Both the position numbers and the translations under genes were made by a program. The notes below the pieces were generated by a model, which worked only from the letters and a program-made list of their open reading frames with translations, was not told the DNA's origin and did no database searches. A stretch of DNA of 41,755 nt from Methyloceanibacter sp. (lineage in GTDB: Bacteria; Pseudomonadota; Alphaproteobacteria; Rhizobiales; Methyloligellaceae): the NCBI GenBank assembly GCA_014380485.1, contig JACMJU010000085.1, positions 1 to 41,755 on the forward strand, read 5' to 3'. How positions within the stretch are numbered: position 1 is the first letter of the stretch; each line of letters begins with the position of its first letter. Shown one piece after another: positions 1 through 10,736 of this stretch.

Positions 1-142
1 CGGCACGATCGACAGCATTCCGCGTCCGAAGCGCAAGGATGAGGCGCTGGTGAGCGAGGCCGTTCGGCGCAGCGTCCGCGCCGCCGTCAACCAAGCCTGG
101 GGCAAGAAGCCCGTGTGCTCGGTGCTTCTGACGGTGTTATAG
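1..142 (+). CDS. rnj: Ribonuclease J, C-terminal fragment (gene starts left of the window)
   Basis: The frame open at base 2 encodes 46 residues and ends with TAG at 140-142. The visible peptide starts GTIDSIPRPK and ends with a stretch resembling VNQAWGKKPVCSVLLTVL, which matches my memory of the extreme C-terminus of alphaproteobacterial RNase J, a metallo-beta-lactamase-fold exo/endoribonuclease that matures 16S rRNA and turns over mRNA. The catalytic domains lie outside the window, so the identification rests on this tail and on the following mce and DUF1467 genes, a common neighbourhood in Hyphomicrobiales. The family name is likely but not proven. Confidence 0.75.
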   Translation, partial: GTIDSIPRPKRKDEALVSEAVRRSVRAAVNQAWGKKPVCSVLLTVL

Positions 143-183
143 GAATTGACTGCCTGCCGTGCTGCTGAACCGGAGAGCCTTGG

Positions 184-588
184 ATGATCGGCCGCCTGAA
201 CCATGTCGCCATTGCCGTGCCGGACCTCGCTGCCGCCACGCAAGTCTATCGCGACACGCTTGGCGCGCGCGTGTCCGACGCGGTCGACCAACCCGAGCAT
301 GGCGTGACCACGGTGTTCATCGAGCTCCCCAACACCAAGATCGAGCTGCTCGGTGTACTTGGCGAGGGGTCTCCCATCGCCGGCTTTCTCGAGCGAAATC
401 CGAATGGCGGGATTCATCACCTTTGCTACGAGGTCCCGGACATCAGAGCGGCGCGCGACCGGTTGATGGCGCAAGGCGCTCGCGTGCTTGGGCAGGGTGA
501 GCCCAAGATTGGCGCGCATGGGAAGCCGGTTCTGTTCCTGCACCCCAAGGATTTTTGCGGGACGCTGGTCGAGCTCGAGGAGGCGTAA
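184..588 (+). CDS. mce: Methylmalonyl-CoA epimerase
   Basis: A 134-residue single-domain protein of the vicinal oxygen chelate (glyoxalase) fold. It interconverts the (S) and (R) forms of methylmalonyl-CoA, feeding propionyl-CoA carbon to methylmalonyl-CoA mutase and succinyl-CoA in the cytoplasm. Two beta-alpha-beta-beta-beta halves are visible: NHVAIAVPDL near residues 6-15 and HHLCYEVPDI near 78-87. The likely divalent-metal ligands are His7, His79 and Glu130 (in GTLVELEEA). Length is normal for the family. The ATG lies 41 bases after the rnj stop, and DUF1467 follows 3 bases after the mce stop, so the three genes probably share a transcript. Glyoxalase-type relatives are the main alternative, but the length and C-terminal motif favour the epimerase. 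Confidence 0.93.
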   Translation: MIGRLNHVAIAVPDLAAATQVYRDTLGARVSDAVDQPEHGVTTVFIELPNTKIELLGVLGEGSPIAGFLERNPNGGIHHLCYEVPDIRAARDRLMAQGARVLGQGEPKIGAHGKPVLFLHPKDFCGTLVELEEA

Positions 589-591
589 GCG

Positions 592-870
592 ATGACCATC
601 GCCTTCGCGCTCGCGCTCTACTTCATCATCTGGTGGATCGTGCTGTTCGCGATGTTGCCGATCGGCGTTCGCACCTCCGAGGAGGCAGGCGAGAAGACCG
701 CGCCGGGGACCGCCGAGAGCGCCCCGCATATGCCAAACCTGCTGCCCAAGATGGTCGCGACAACAGTGGTCTCAAGCATCATCTTCGCCGCGCTCTACGC
801 CATCATCGTGCATCATGTGATCACGCTCGACGATATTCCGTTCTTTCCGCGCTACGATCGCGTGCAGTGA
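592..870 (+). CDS. DUF1467 family two-helix membrane protein
   Basis: A 92-residue protein with two predicted transmembrane helices, about residues 3-25 (rich in F, W, I and L) and 52-75. A short polar loop containing LPIGVRTSEE lies between them. The WWIVLFAMLPIGVR segment and the length match the DUF1467 family, found almost only in Alphaproteobacteria and without an established function. It starts 3 bases after mce, so translation is probably coupled. In related genomes the same gene sits between mce and proS, which is the main support for the family call. No enzymatic motif is visible. Confidence 0.88.
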   Translation: MTIAFALALYFIIWWIVLFAMLPIGVRTSEEAGEKTAPGTAESAPHMPNLLPKMVATTVVSSIIFAALYAIIVHHVITLDDIPFFPRYDRVQ

Positions 871-918
871 CCGGCGATGTGGCCTTGGCGCTGCAAACGG
901 CGCAACACGGCATCAGTC

Positions 919-948
919 AAAAAAAAGCAAGGCCGAACCGGCCTTGCT
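919..948 (-). terminator. Strong rho-independent terminator facing the minus strand
   Basis: Arms AGCAAGGCCG (926-935) and CGGCCTTGCT (939-948) pair perfectly over 10 bp around a 3-base loop. The plus strand has eight A residues at 919-926, so the minus-strand RNA ends in a U-tract while the plus-strand RNA has none. It therefore terminates transcription coming from the right, where no minus-strand gene is recognised. It may still act as a 3' stabilising hairpin for the rnj-mce-DUF1467 mRNA. Confidence 0.8.
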
Positions 949-1434
949 CAGTAACGCACTCCTTATCTCTTGAGCCACCAAGGCTCGCTCGTCAGTTGCG
1001 ACAATGGAGATTTGCTGGCTTTAGAGCGGCTGCGCCCATGCGTGAAGCAAGATTGGCGCGCCCGGAGCTACTTCCTCCCAAGACTTGGACCAGGTCCAAT
1101 CTCAACGCCTGACTCCGAGATCGCGACTGGTCCCGAACTCTCCGACGTTGTGGGTGGGACCCTACGCTAGCCGTGCCAAATTGTCACCATGATTGTGGCC
1201 GAGCGCCGCGAAATCGTGCTCTGAAAGCGTGCGACCGACGGGCACTCTCGGCATAAGACCAAGTAGCATCACGCGTTTTTTCTGCACCCGGCAAAAGCGC
1301 CGCGCCGCGCGTCAAATCGGGCACGCCTGAGGCAGCGATGGTGAATAGGGTGGGCACCTCTACCTCCCGTTGCGCCGCTCCAACTAAGTCCAAGCCGCGC
1401 CGCGGTCACATGATCTGCCAGCCTGACACTTGCG

Positions 1435-1535
1435 TGGGACCGCCTTGCGCCCCAAGCAGCTTCTGTCCCAGGATTGCTTACCCGCGCGGAAGTAAGCTAT
1501 GAGCGGCCACGGGCCGGCGGGGAGGGAGACCCTCC
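1435..1535 (+). promoter_or_regulatory. Possible structured leader and promoter of proS
   Basis: Three consecutive inverted repeats precede proS: TGGGAC (1435-1440) with GTCCCA (1465-1470), enclosing CTTG/CAAG (1444-1447/1453-1456); GCTTAC (1476-1481) with GTAAGC (1492-1497); and GGAGGG-AGA-CCCTCC (1521-1535). TTGCTT at 1474-1479 with GCTATG at 1496-1501 could be a weak sigma-70 pair. Nothing ties these to a known regulatory RNA, and folding was not computed. Confidence 0.3.
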
Positions 1536-1610
1536 GCGTAAGGCATGGCTCATTTTCACCGGGCGCGGCGCGACCGCACACCCCGCCCCAAAACGCCAAA
1601 ATTGGTGCCC

Positions 1611-2960
1611 ATGCGCCTCAGCCGCTACTTTCTCCCGCTTCTTCGCGACGATCCGAAGGAAGCCGAGATCGCCTCTCACCGGTTGATGCTCCGCGCCGGT
1701 CTGATCCGCCAGGCAAGTGCCGGCATCTATTCGTGGCTGCCGCTCGGGTTCCGCGTTCTGCGCAAGATCGAGGACATCGTGCGCGAGGAGCAGGATCGCG
1801 CCGGCGCGCTCGAGCTTCTCATGCCCACGATTCAGCCGGCGGAGCTGTGGCAGGAGAGCGGCCGTTACGAAGTCTACGGCAAGGAGATGCTCCGCATCAG
1901 CGACCGCCACGAGCGTGCAATGCTGTACGGGCCCACCAATGAGGAACTGATCACCGCAATCTTCCGCGATGCAGTGAAATCCTACAAGGATTTGCCGCGC
2001 ATTCTCTATCACATCCAATGGAAGTTCCGCGACGAGATCAGGCCGCGCTTCGGCGTGATGCGGGGACGCGAGTTCTTGATGAAGGACTCATATTCCTTCG
2101 ATCTCACCGTCGAAGACGCGCGCAAATCCTACAACAGGATGTTCGTCTCCTATTTGCGGACCTTCGCCCGGATGGGGCTGAAATCGGTGCCGATGGTTGC
2201 CGAGACCGGCGTGATCGGCGGCAATTTGAGCCACGAGTTCATCATCCTCGCCGACACGGGAGAGAGCGAGGTCTATTGCCATCGGGATCTCATCCAGCTT
2301 GAGCCGCCCGGCGCCGACATCGACTATCAGGGCGATTTGGCGCCGGTGATCGAAGCCTTCACCGGCAAATACGCCGCGACCTCCGAGAAACACGACGCCG
2401 AAAGTTTCGCCCGCGAGGTGCCGGCGAAGGACCGCGTGACCGCGCGCGGCATCGAGGTCGGTCACATTTTCTTCTTCGGCACCAAATATTCGGAGGCCAT
2501 GGGATGCAAGGTCCAGGGGCCCGGCGGCGACCTGGTGACGGTGCAGATGGGTTCATATGGGATCGGCGTGTCGCGGCTCGTCGGCGCCATCATCGAGGCC
2601 TCGCACGACGATGCCGGCATCATCTGGCCGCAGTCCGTGGCACCCTTCGATGTCGGTCTCATTAACGTCAAGGCCGGCGATGCGGCAACTGACGCCGCCT
2701 GTGAAAGTCTTTACGGCAAGCTTGAGACCGCCGGTTTGAGCGTGCTCTATGACGACCGCGATGACCGGGCAGGGGCCAAATTTGCCGCCATGGATCTCAT
2801 CGGACTACCCTGGCAGATCATCGTGGGACCCAAGGGCGTGGCTTCCGGCGAAATCGAATTGAAGGAGCGTGCGACCGGCGCCCGCCATAGTCTTACCGTT
2901 GAATCCGCCTTGAATCGCCTCCTTCAATCGTCGCGCGAGGCCAGTAAGGAAGCAGCATGA
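1611..2960 (+). CDS. proS: Prolyl-tRNA synthetase, short alphaproteobacterial type
   Basis: Class II aminoacyl-tRNA synthetase that charges tRNA-Pro in the cytoplasm; 449 residues. Visible elements are GPTNEE (107-112), motif 2 [11 protein letters not shown] (138-148), a motif 3 GSYGIGVSR near 315-322, and a C-terminal anticodon-binding domain from about 350 (DVGLINV through the [15 protein letters not shown] region). The insertion editing domain of gamma- and betaproteobacterial ProRS is absent between motifs 2 and 3, as is usual in Alphaproteobacteria. An in-frame ATG at 1545 would add 22 residues of unrelated basic sequence, so ATG 1611 ([12 protein letters not shown], the family's normal start) was chosen. 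The stop overlaps the next start as ATGA at 2957-2960. Confidence 0.97.
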   Translation: MRLSRYFLPLLRDDPKEAEIASHRLMLRAGLIRQASAGIYSWLPLGFRVLRKIEDIVREEQDRAGALELLMPTIQPAELWQESGRYEVYGKEMLRISDRHERAMLYGPTNEELITAIFRDAVKSYKDLPRILYHIQWKFRDEIRPRFGVMRGREFLMKDSYSFDLTVEDARKSYNRMFVSYLRTFARMGLKSVPMVAETGVIGGNLSHEFIILADTGESEVYCHRDLIQLEPPGADIDYQGDLAPVIEAFTGKYAATSEKHDAESFAREVPAKDRVTARGIEVGHIFFFGTKYSEAMGCKVQGPGGDLVTVQMGSYGIGVSRLVGAIIEASHDDAGIIWPQSVAPFDVGLINVKAGDAATDAACESLYGKLETAGLSVLYDDRDDRAGAKFAAMDLIGLPWQIIVGPKGVASGEIELKERATGARHSLTVESALNRLLQSSREASKEAA

Positions 2961-4222
2961 GCGCAGAGACGGGCACGCGGGCCTTCGCGCCCTTCGAGTG
3001 GATGGTAGCCCTCCGTTACCTGCGGGCGCGCCGCAAGGAGGGTTTCATCTCGGTCATTGCCGGCTTCTCTTTCCTCGGCATCATGCTCGGCGTCGCCACG
3101 CTCATCATTGTGATGGCGGTGATGAATGGCTTTCGCCAAGAACTGTTCAGCAAGATGCTCGGGCTGAACGGCCATGTCGTGGTCCATAGCCTCACCAATT
3201 TCACCGATTACGATGATGTGTCGACCCGGATCCGCGCCGTTCCGGGCGTCAAATTCGCCCTTCCTTTGGTCGAGGGGCAGGTGATGATTTCGACGCCGTC
3301 GACATCGACCGGCGCCCTGGTGCGGGGCCTGCGCGAAGCCGACCTCAAGCAGCTCAACGCCATCGCCAGCAATATCCGCTTCGGCACGCTTGACGGTTTC
3401 GACAAGGTTCCCGGGCTTGCGCTCGGCACAAGGCTGGCCAACGAGCTTAACGTCAAGGTCGGCGATCAGGTCTCGCTGCTCACGCCGCGCGGGGCCGCGA
3501 CCGCGCTCGGCACCGCGCCGCGAGTCAAGCGCTATCCGGTCGTGGCGATTTTCGAGATCGGCATGTCCGAATACGACGCCAGCATTCTGTTCATGCCGCT
3601 CAACGAGGCCCAGCTCTATTTCAACCAGCCAAATATGGTCACGGTGCTCGAGGTCGTGCTCGATTCTCCCGACGATGTCGGCAAGTTAGCGCCCAGGATC
3701 GTCACGGCCGGCGGATCGAGCATCTATGTCAGCGACTGGCGCCAGCGCAACGCAACCTTCTTCACTGCGCTCGAGGTCGAACGCAATGTCATGTTCCTCA
3801 TTCTCGCGCTGATCGTGCTGGTCGCCGCGCTCAATATCATCTCGGGCCTGATCATGCTGGTGAAGGATAAGGGTCACGATATCGCCATCCTGCGCACCAT
3901 GGGCGCCACCCGCGCCGCCGTGATGCGCATCTTCTTCATCACCGGCGCGAGCATCGGCATCGTCGGTACGCTTGCCGGGCTGTTGCTCGGCGTGCTCGTC
4001 TGCGCCAACGTCGATCGTTTGCGCGCTTTCATCGGCTGGCTGACCGACACCGAGCTGTTCGCGCCCGAGCTTTATTATCTTTCGCGGCTGCCCGCCGAGA
4101 TGGACCCTACCGAAACCGTCTCGGTCGTCGTCATGGCGCTGATCCTGTCGATACTCGCCACGCTCTACCCGTCGTGGCGGGCCTCCCGTCTCGATCCCGT
4201 CGAAGCGTTGCGTTACGAGTAG
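2957..4222 (+). CDS. lolE: Lipoprotein-releasing ABC transporter permease (LolC/LolE family)
   Basis: A 421-residue inner-membrane permease that, with LolD, extracts outer-membrane lipoproteins from the inner membrane and hands them to LolA. It has an N-terminal cytoplasmic [11 protein letters not shown] segment, a first membrane helix at about 30-55, a large periplasmic MacB-like domain (about 56-270), and a C-terminal FtsX-type unit with three helices. The last helices carry [15 protein letters not shown], typical for coupling to the ATPase. ATG overlaps the proS stop by 4 bases and lolD follows 9 bases after the stop. Only one permease is present here, so a homodimer like LolF-type systems is inferred. 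Whether to call it LolC or LolE cannot be decided by eye. Confidence 0.92.
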   Translation: MSAETGTRAFAPFEWMVALRYLRARRKEGFISVIAGFSFLGIMLGVATLIIVMAVMNGFRQELFSKMLGLNGHVVVHSLTNFTDYDDVSTRIRAVPGVKFALPLVEGQVMISTPSTSTGALVRGLREADLKQLNAIASNIRFGTLDGFDKVPGLALGTRLANELNVKVGDQVSLLTPRGAATALGTAPRVKRYPVVAIFEIGMSEYDASILFMPLNEAQLYFNQPNMVTVLEVVLDSPDDVGKLAPRIVTAGGSSIYVSDWRQRNATFFTALEVERNVMFLILALIVLVAALNIISGLIMLVKDKGHDIAILRTMGATRAAVMRIFFITGASIGIVGTLAGLLLGVLVCANVDRLRAFIGWLTDTELFAPELYYLSRLPAEMDPTETVSVVVMALILSILATLYPSWRASRLDPVEALRYE

Positions 4223-4231
4223 GGGCTAGAA

Positions 4232-4957
4232 GTGGATAGCAAGACCTCACCGGTGCTTCGCCTCGAGCGGCTCGAGCGCGCTTACACCCAAGGCAATCGC
4301 CGCATCGATGTCTTGAAAGGCGCCTCCGCCTCCTTCTTGCCCGGCGAAGCCGTCGCCTTGCTTGGGCCGTCCGGCGCCGGCAAATCGACGCTCCTCCATA
4401 TTGCGGGACTTCTCGAGCGCCCCGACGGGGGCCAAGTGCTCATCAACGGCATCGATTGCGGCCGCCTCTCCGACAACGAGCAGACCCGCGTGCGCCGCAT
4501 GGAGGTCGGTTTCGTCTATCAGTTCCATCACCTGCTGCCGGAATTCTCGGCGCTCGAGAACGTGGTGCTGCCACAGCTCATTCTCGGGTTGAGCCGCGAC
4601 CAAGCCGAGATCCGGGCCAAGGAGCGGCTCAAATCGCTCGGTCTCGAAGAGCGCTGGGATCATCGACCCGCACAACTCTCAGGCGGCGAGCAGCAGCGCG
4701 TGGCGATTGCCCGCGCCGTTGCCAACGATCCCAAAGTGCTGCTGGCCGACGAGCCCACGGGCAATCTCGATCCGCATACCGCGCAGCTCGTGTTCGAGCA
4801 GCTGTTGAAGCTGGTGCGGCAGTCGGGCGTGGCGGCAGTCGTGGCGACGCATAATCTCGACCTCGCCGCCCGTATGGATCGCACGCTTCGCCTCATGGAG
4901 GGACGCCTCATCGAGGAGGAGGTGGTCGTGGCAAGGGCGGAAGCCGGGCGGCGCTAG
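4232..4957 (+). CDS. lolD: Lipoprotein-releasing system ATP-binding protein LolD
   Basis: A 241-residue ABC ATPase that powers release of lipoproteins by the adjacent permease on the cytoplasmic face. Walker [10 protein letters not shown] is at 45-53, the Q-loop at Q97 ([11 protein letters not shown], characteristic of LolD), the signature LSGGEQ at 149-154, and Walker [13 protein letters not shown] at 169-180, followed by an H-loop ATHNLD. The start is GTG at 4232, 9 bases after the permease stop; no in-frame ATG gives a better family alignment. The neighbouring LolC/E permease fixes the substrate assignment over other MacB-type ATPases. Confidence 0.95.
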   Translation: MDSKTSPVLRLERLERAYTQGNRRIDVLKGASASFLPGEAVALLGPSGAGKSTLLHIAGLLERPDGGQVLINGIDCGRLSDNEQTRVRRMEVGFVYQFHHLLPEFSALENVVLPQLILGLSRDQAEIRAKERLKSLGLEERWDHRPAQLSGGEQQRVAIARAVANDPKVLLADEPTGNLDPHTAQLVFEQLLKLVRQSGVAAVVATHNLDLAARMDRTLRLMEGRLIEEEVVVARAEAGRR

Positions 4958-4967
4958 CCCTTCCGGC

Positions 4968-4996
4968 TTGATTGGAACAAAAGAAGAACGTAAGCT
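4968..4996 (+). promoter_or_regulatory. dnaE promoter carrying a LexA (SOS) box
   Basis: The direct repeat GAAC-N7-GAAC (4975-4989, GAACAAAAGAAGAAC) fits the alphaproteobacterial LexA box. It lies in the 17-bp spacer between TTGATT (4968-4973) and TAAGCT (4991-4996), which read as -35 and -10 elements. The same arrangement is seen at lexA in this window (28109-28137). The box match is exact at all eight fixed positions; the promoter elements are weaker. Confidence 0.65.
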
Positions 4997-5032
4997 AACC
5001 TAATCCGCCTGCTTATCCGGGAAAGCGGGGAT

Positions 5033-5110
5033 ATGTCAGGCGATCTCTTCAACGTGGCCGTCGAATCCGTAGAGGGTGAAGGGCGCGCGCGGTTAGGAAC
5101 GGGCTGGTGA
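5033..5110 (+). CDS. Possible 25-residue leader peptide upstream of dnaE
   Basis: An ATG at 5033, preceded by a G-rich GCGGGGAT, opens a 25-codon frame (starts MSGDLFNVAV, ends RARLGTGW). It stops with TGA at 5108-5110, three bases before the dnaE ATG. dnaE itself has a poorly spaced ribosome site (GAGG one base before ATG), so the short frame could couple translation into dnaE. Nothing similar is recognised and the peptide may not be made; chance occurrence is quite possible. Confidence 0.25.
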   Translation: MSGDLFNVAVESVEGEGRARLGTGW

Positions 5111-5113
5111 GGC

Positions 5114-8584
<3,471 letters not shown>

Positions 8585-8622
8585 GAGGCGGAGCGGGGCG
8601 TAACTTCCGCGGGCGGGGGCCC

Positions 8623-8651
8623 TTGCCAAGAAGGGATGCCCTCCCTATAAA
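8623..8651 (+). promoter_or_regulatory. Sigma-70-type promoter of the rpsB operon
   Basis: TTGCCA at 8623-8628 and TATAAA at 8646-8651 are separated by exactly 17 bp. This is the best consensus promoter seen in the window and it sits 138 bases upstream of rpsB, as expected for a highly expressed ribosomal operon. Confidence 0.65.
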
Positions 8652-8666
8652 CCGCACCATCTCACA

Positions 8667-8755
8667 CGCGGGACGCTAAGCGTCACTTAGGCCTTCTCAA
8701 GCCTTTGCGCTCGCTCCGGTGACTTGGGCTCAGGCCCGGGTCTTCCTGTCCCGCG
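8667..8755 (+). promoter_or_regulatory. Structured 5' leader of rpsB
   Basis: CGCGGGAC (8667-8674) can pair with GTCCCGCG (8748-8755), closing about 73 bases. Within it are GACGC-TAA-GCGTC (8672-8684), which overlaps and would compete with the outer stem, AGGC/GCCT around 8689-8704, and GGGC-TCAG-GCCC near 8726-8737. S2 is known to control its own leader in other bacteria, so a regulatory role is inferred. A good Shine-Dalgarno (AAGGAG) follows before the ATG. Confidence 0.4.
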
Positions 8756-8788
8756 GCGGCAGAACCGGAAAAAGGAGTTCGCAGGCCA

Positions 8789-9712
8789 ATGGCACTGCCC
8801 AATGTCACCATGCGCCAGCTGCTCGAGGCCGGCGTGCATTTCGGTCATCAGACCCACCGCTGGAACCCAAAGATGGCGCCGTTCATCTACGGTTCCCGCA
8901 ACAATATCCATATCATCGACCTCACCCAAACCGTGCCGCTCCTCCATCAGGCGCTGCTTACCGTCTCCGACGTCGTCGCCAAGGGCGGCCGCGTTCTATT
9001 CGTCGGTACCAAGCGCCAAGCCTCGGAGGCCGTGGCCGATGCGGCCAAGTCCTGCGCCCAGTACTTCGTCAATCACCGCTGGCTCGGCGGCACGCTGACC
9101 AATTGGCGAACCATCTCAAACTCGATCAAGCGGCTCAAAACGCTGGAGGAGATGCTGCAAGGCGAGGCTCACGGCCTCACCAAGAAAGAGCTGCTTCAAC
9201 TCACCCGCGAGAAGGACAAGCTGGAGCGGTCGCTCGGCGGCATCAAGGATATGGGTGCGCTCCCGGATCTCATGTTTGTCATCGACACCAACAAGGAGGC
9301 GATCGCGATCGCCGAGGCGCGGAAGCTTCATATGCCGGTGGTGGCGGTGGTTGACTCCAATTGCAATCCGGAAGGCATCAGCCATCCCATCCCCGGCAAC
9401 GACGACGCCGGACGCGCCATCACCCTTTATTGCGACCTCATCGCGCGGGCCGCGATCGACGGGATTGAACGGGCGCAAGGGGCGATCGGGACCGATCTCG
9501 GCGCCGCCGAGGAGCCTGGTTCGGAGCAGGGACTTGAGGGCGACGAAGAGGGCGAGGGCGGAGCGCCGCAGGCCGATCGCCGTCCCCGGAAGAAGCCCGC
9601 GCGTGGCGAGGTCAGGGGCCCCGGCCGGGGCAAGACCGATGGCCGGAAGCCTGGGCGGAAAGCCAAACCCGCGGCGTCGGACAATCAAGCACTCGCGGCT
9701 CAAAAGGACTGA
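8789..9712 (+). CDS. rpsB: Small ribosomal subunit protein uS2 with basic C-terminal extension
   Basis: A 307-residue S2 protein of the 30S subunit. The core (about 1-228) carries the typical start [34 protein letters not shown] and the [16 protein letters not shown] motif. Residues after about 235 form a low-complexity tail, first acidic ([18 protein letters not shown]) and then Lys/Arg/Gly/Pro-rich; the core ends where shorter S2 proteins end. Such tails occur in Alphaproteobacteria, but this one is long and of unknown role. It has its own promoter and structured leader and is followed by tsf, the near-universal S2-EF-Ts pair. Confidence 0.97.
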   Translation: MALPNVTMRQLLEAGVHFGHQTHRWNPKMAPFIYGSRNNIHIIDLTQTVPLLHQALLTVSDVVAKGGRVLFVGTKRQASEAVADAAKSCAQYFVNHRWLGGTLTNWRTISNSIKRLKTLEEMLQGEAHGLTKKELLQLTREKDKLERSLGGIKDMGALPDLMFVIDTNKEAIAIAEARKLHMPVVAVVDSNCNPEGISHPIPGNDDAGRAITLYCDLIARAAIDGIERAQGAIGTDLGAAEEPGSEQGLEGDEEGEGGAPQADRRPRKKPARGEVRGPGRGKTDGRKPGRKAKPAASDNQALAAQKD

Positions 9713-9763
9713 GAGCAACGCCCCGCATCGACGAGGCGCGTGCGGCAGCGACAGAGGCAAGGG

Positions 9764-10663
9764 ATGGCGACGATTACCGCAACCATGGTGAAGGACCTGC
9801 GCGATAAGACGGGCGCCGGCATGATGGATTGCAAATCGGCCCTCGCCGAGAACGATGGCGACATGGAGGCCGCGGTCGATTGGCTGAGAGCCAAGGGGCT
9901 CGCCAAGGCCGCCAAGAAAGCCGGACGCGTCGCGGCCGAAGGTCTGATCGGGCTCGCCACCGACGCCAAGGAGGCCGCGCTCGTCGAGGTCAACTCCGAA
10001 ACGGATTTCGTTGCCCGCAACGAAACCTTCCAGAATATGGCCTCAGGCATCGCCGAGGCGGCGGTCGCGGCCAAGGGCGATCTCGACAAGCTGCTCAAGG
10101 CCAAGTTTCCGGGCGGCAAAGCCACCATCGCCGACACCGTCAAGGAGATGATCGGCACCATCGGCGAGAACATGACGTTGCGGCGCACCGCCTACCTCGC
10201 CGTCAAAAACGGCACGGTCGCGAGCTACATGCACAACGCGATGGCGCCCGGGCTCGGCAAGATCGGCGTCATCGTGGCGCTTGAGTCGAAGGGCGAGCCA
10301 AAAGAGCTCATGGGCTTCGGCAAGCAGGTCGCCATGCATATCGCCGCCGCCAATCCGCAGGCGGTCGATGTCGAGAGCCTCGACAAGAACGTGATCGCGC
10401 GCGAGCGGGCGGTGCTGACCGAGCAGGCCAAGGATTCGGGCAAGCCCGCGCCGGTCGTCGAGAAGATGGTCGAAGGCCGCTTGCGCAAGTTCTACGAGGA
10501 CGTGGTGCTGCTGGCCCAGGCTTTCGTGCACGATCCGGAAACGACGGTGGCGAAGGCCGTGGCCGACGCCGAGAAGGCGGCAGGCGCGCCGATCAAGATC
10601 ACGGGTTTCTATCGGTTCGCGCTCGGCGAGGGCGTCGATCGCGCCGCCGACGAAACCGCGTAG
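9764..10663 (+). CDS. tsf: Translation elongation factor Ts
   Basis: A 299-residue guanine-nucleotide exchange factor that reloads EF-Tu with GTP. It has the N-terminal UBA-like domain (MATITATMVKDLRDKTGAGM, residues 1-20), the TDFV nucleotide-exchange motif at 80-83 (NSETDFVARNETF) and two core subdomains. An ATG at 9740 in the same frame would add eight Arg/Gln-rich residues not found in the family; ATG 9764 is preceded by GGCAAGGG and gives the normal start. It lies 51 bases downstream of rpsB on the same transcript. Two hairpins separate it from pyrH. Confidence 0.97.
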   Translation: MATITATMVKDLRDKTGAGMMDCKSALAENDGDMEAAVDWLRAKGLAKAAKKAGRVAAEGLIGLATDAKEAALVEVNSETDFVARNETFQNMASGIAEAAVAAKGDLDKLLKAKFPGGKATIADTVKEMIGTIGENMTLRRTAYLAVKNGTVASYMHNAMAPGLGKIGVIVALESKGEPKELMGFGKQVAMHIAAANPQAVDVESLDKNVIARERAVLTEQAKDSGKPAPVVEKMVEGRLRKFYEDVVLLAQAFVHDPETTVAKAVADAEKAAGAPIKITGFYRFALGEGVDRAADETA

Positions 10664-10667
10664 GATG

Positions 10668-10716
10668 GGCGAGCATTAGTTCGCCTTTGGCATGGAGCGC
10701 GCCGTCGAGGCTCCAT
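10668..10716 (+). repeat. Two adjacent hairpins in the tsf-pyrH gap
   Basis: GGCGA (10668-10672) pairs with TCGCC (10681-10685), followed by only three T residues. ATGGAGC (10692-10698) pairs with GCTCCAT (10710-10716). The first could be a weak attenuator or terminator between the translation-factor genes and pyrH; the second ends about 10 bases before the pyrH ribosome site. Function is inferred only. Confidence 0.35.
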
Positions 10717-10736
10717 TGCAAGCGGGAGGAAGGTTG

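Larger units (their letters stand above)
871..1610. other. Gene-free stretch between DUF1467 and proS
   Basis: This is the longest stretch in the window without a convincing gene. The open frames in it are short, mutually overlapping and show no family motif. It holds the minus-strand terminator at 919-948, a near-perfect palindrome TTGGACC-A-GGTCCAA at 1085-1099, and a run of inverted repeats just upstream of proS (1435-1535). On the minus strand a frame ending TAA at about 964-966 reads SEPWWLKR before the terminator, which may be the tail of a decayed or very small gene; upstream it is closed by a stop after about 34 codons. Parts look less GC-rich and less codon-like than the flanks. Confidence 0.6.

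Noticed and set aside
1067-1076. AGGAAGTAGC on the minus strand, similar to the conserved loop of SRP RNA
   Set aside because: The matching GGAA tetraloop helix and the 5' partner of the loop are absent, so it is not a 4.5S RNA.
1184-1599. Overlapping short open frames on both strands upstream of proS
   Set aside because: They overlap each other, lack ribosome sites and motifs, and have biased composition; none could be supported as a gene.
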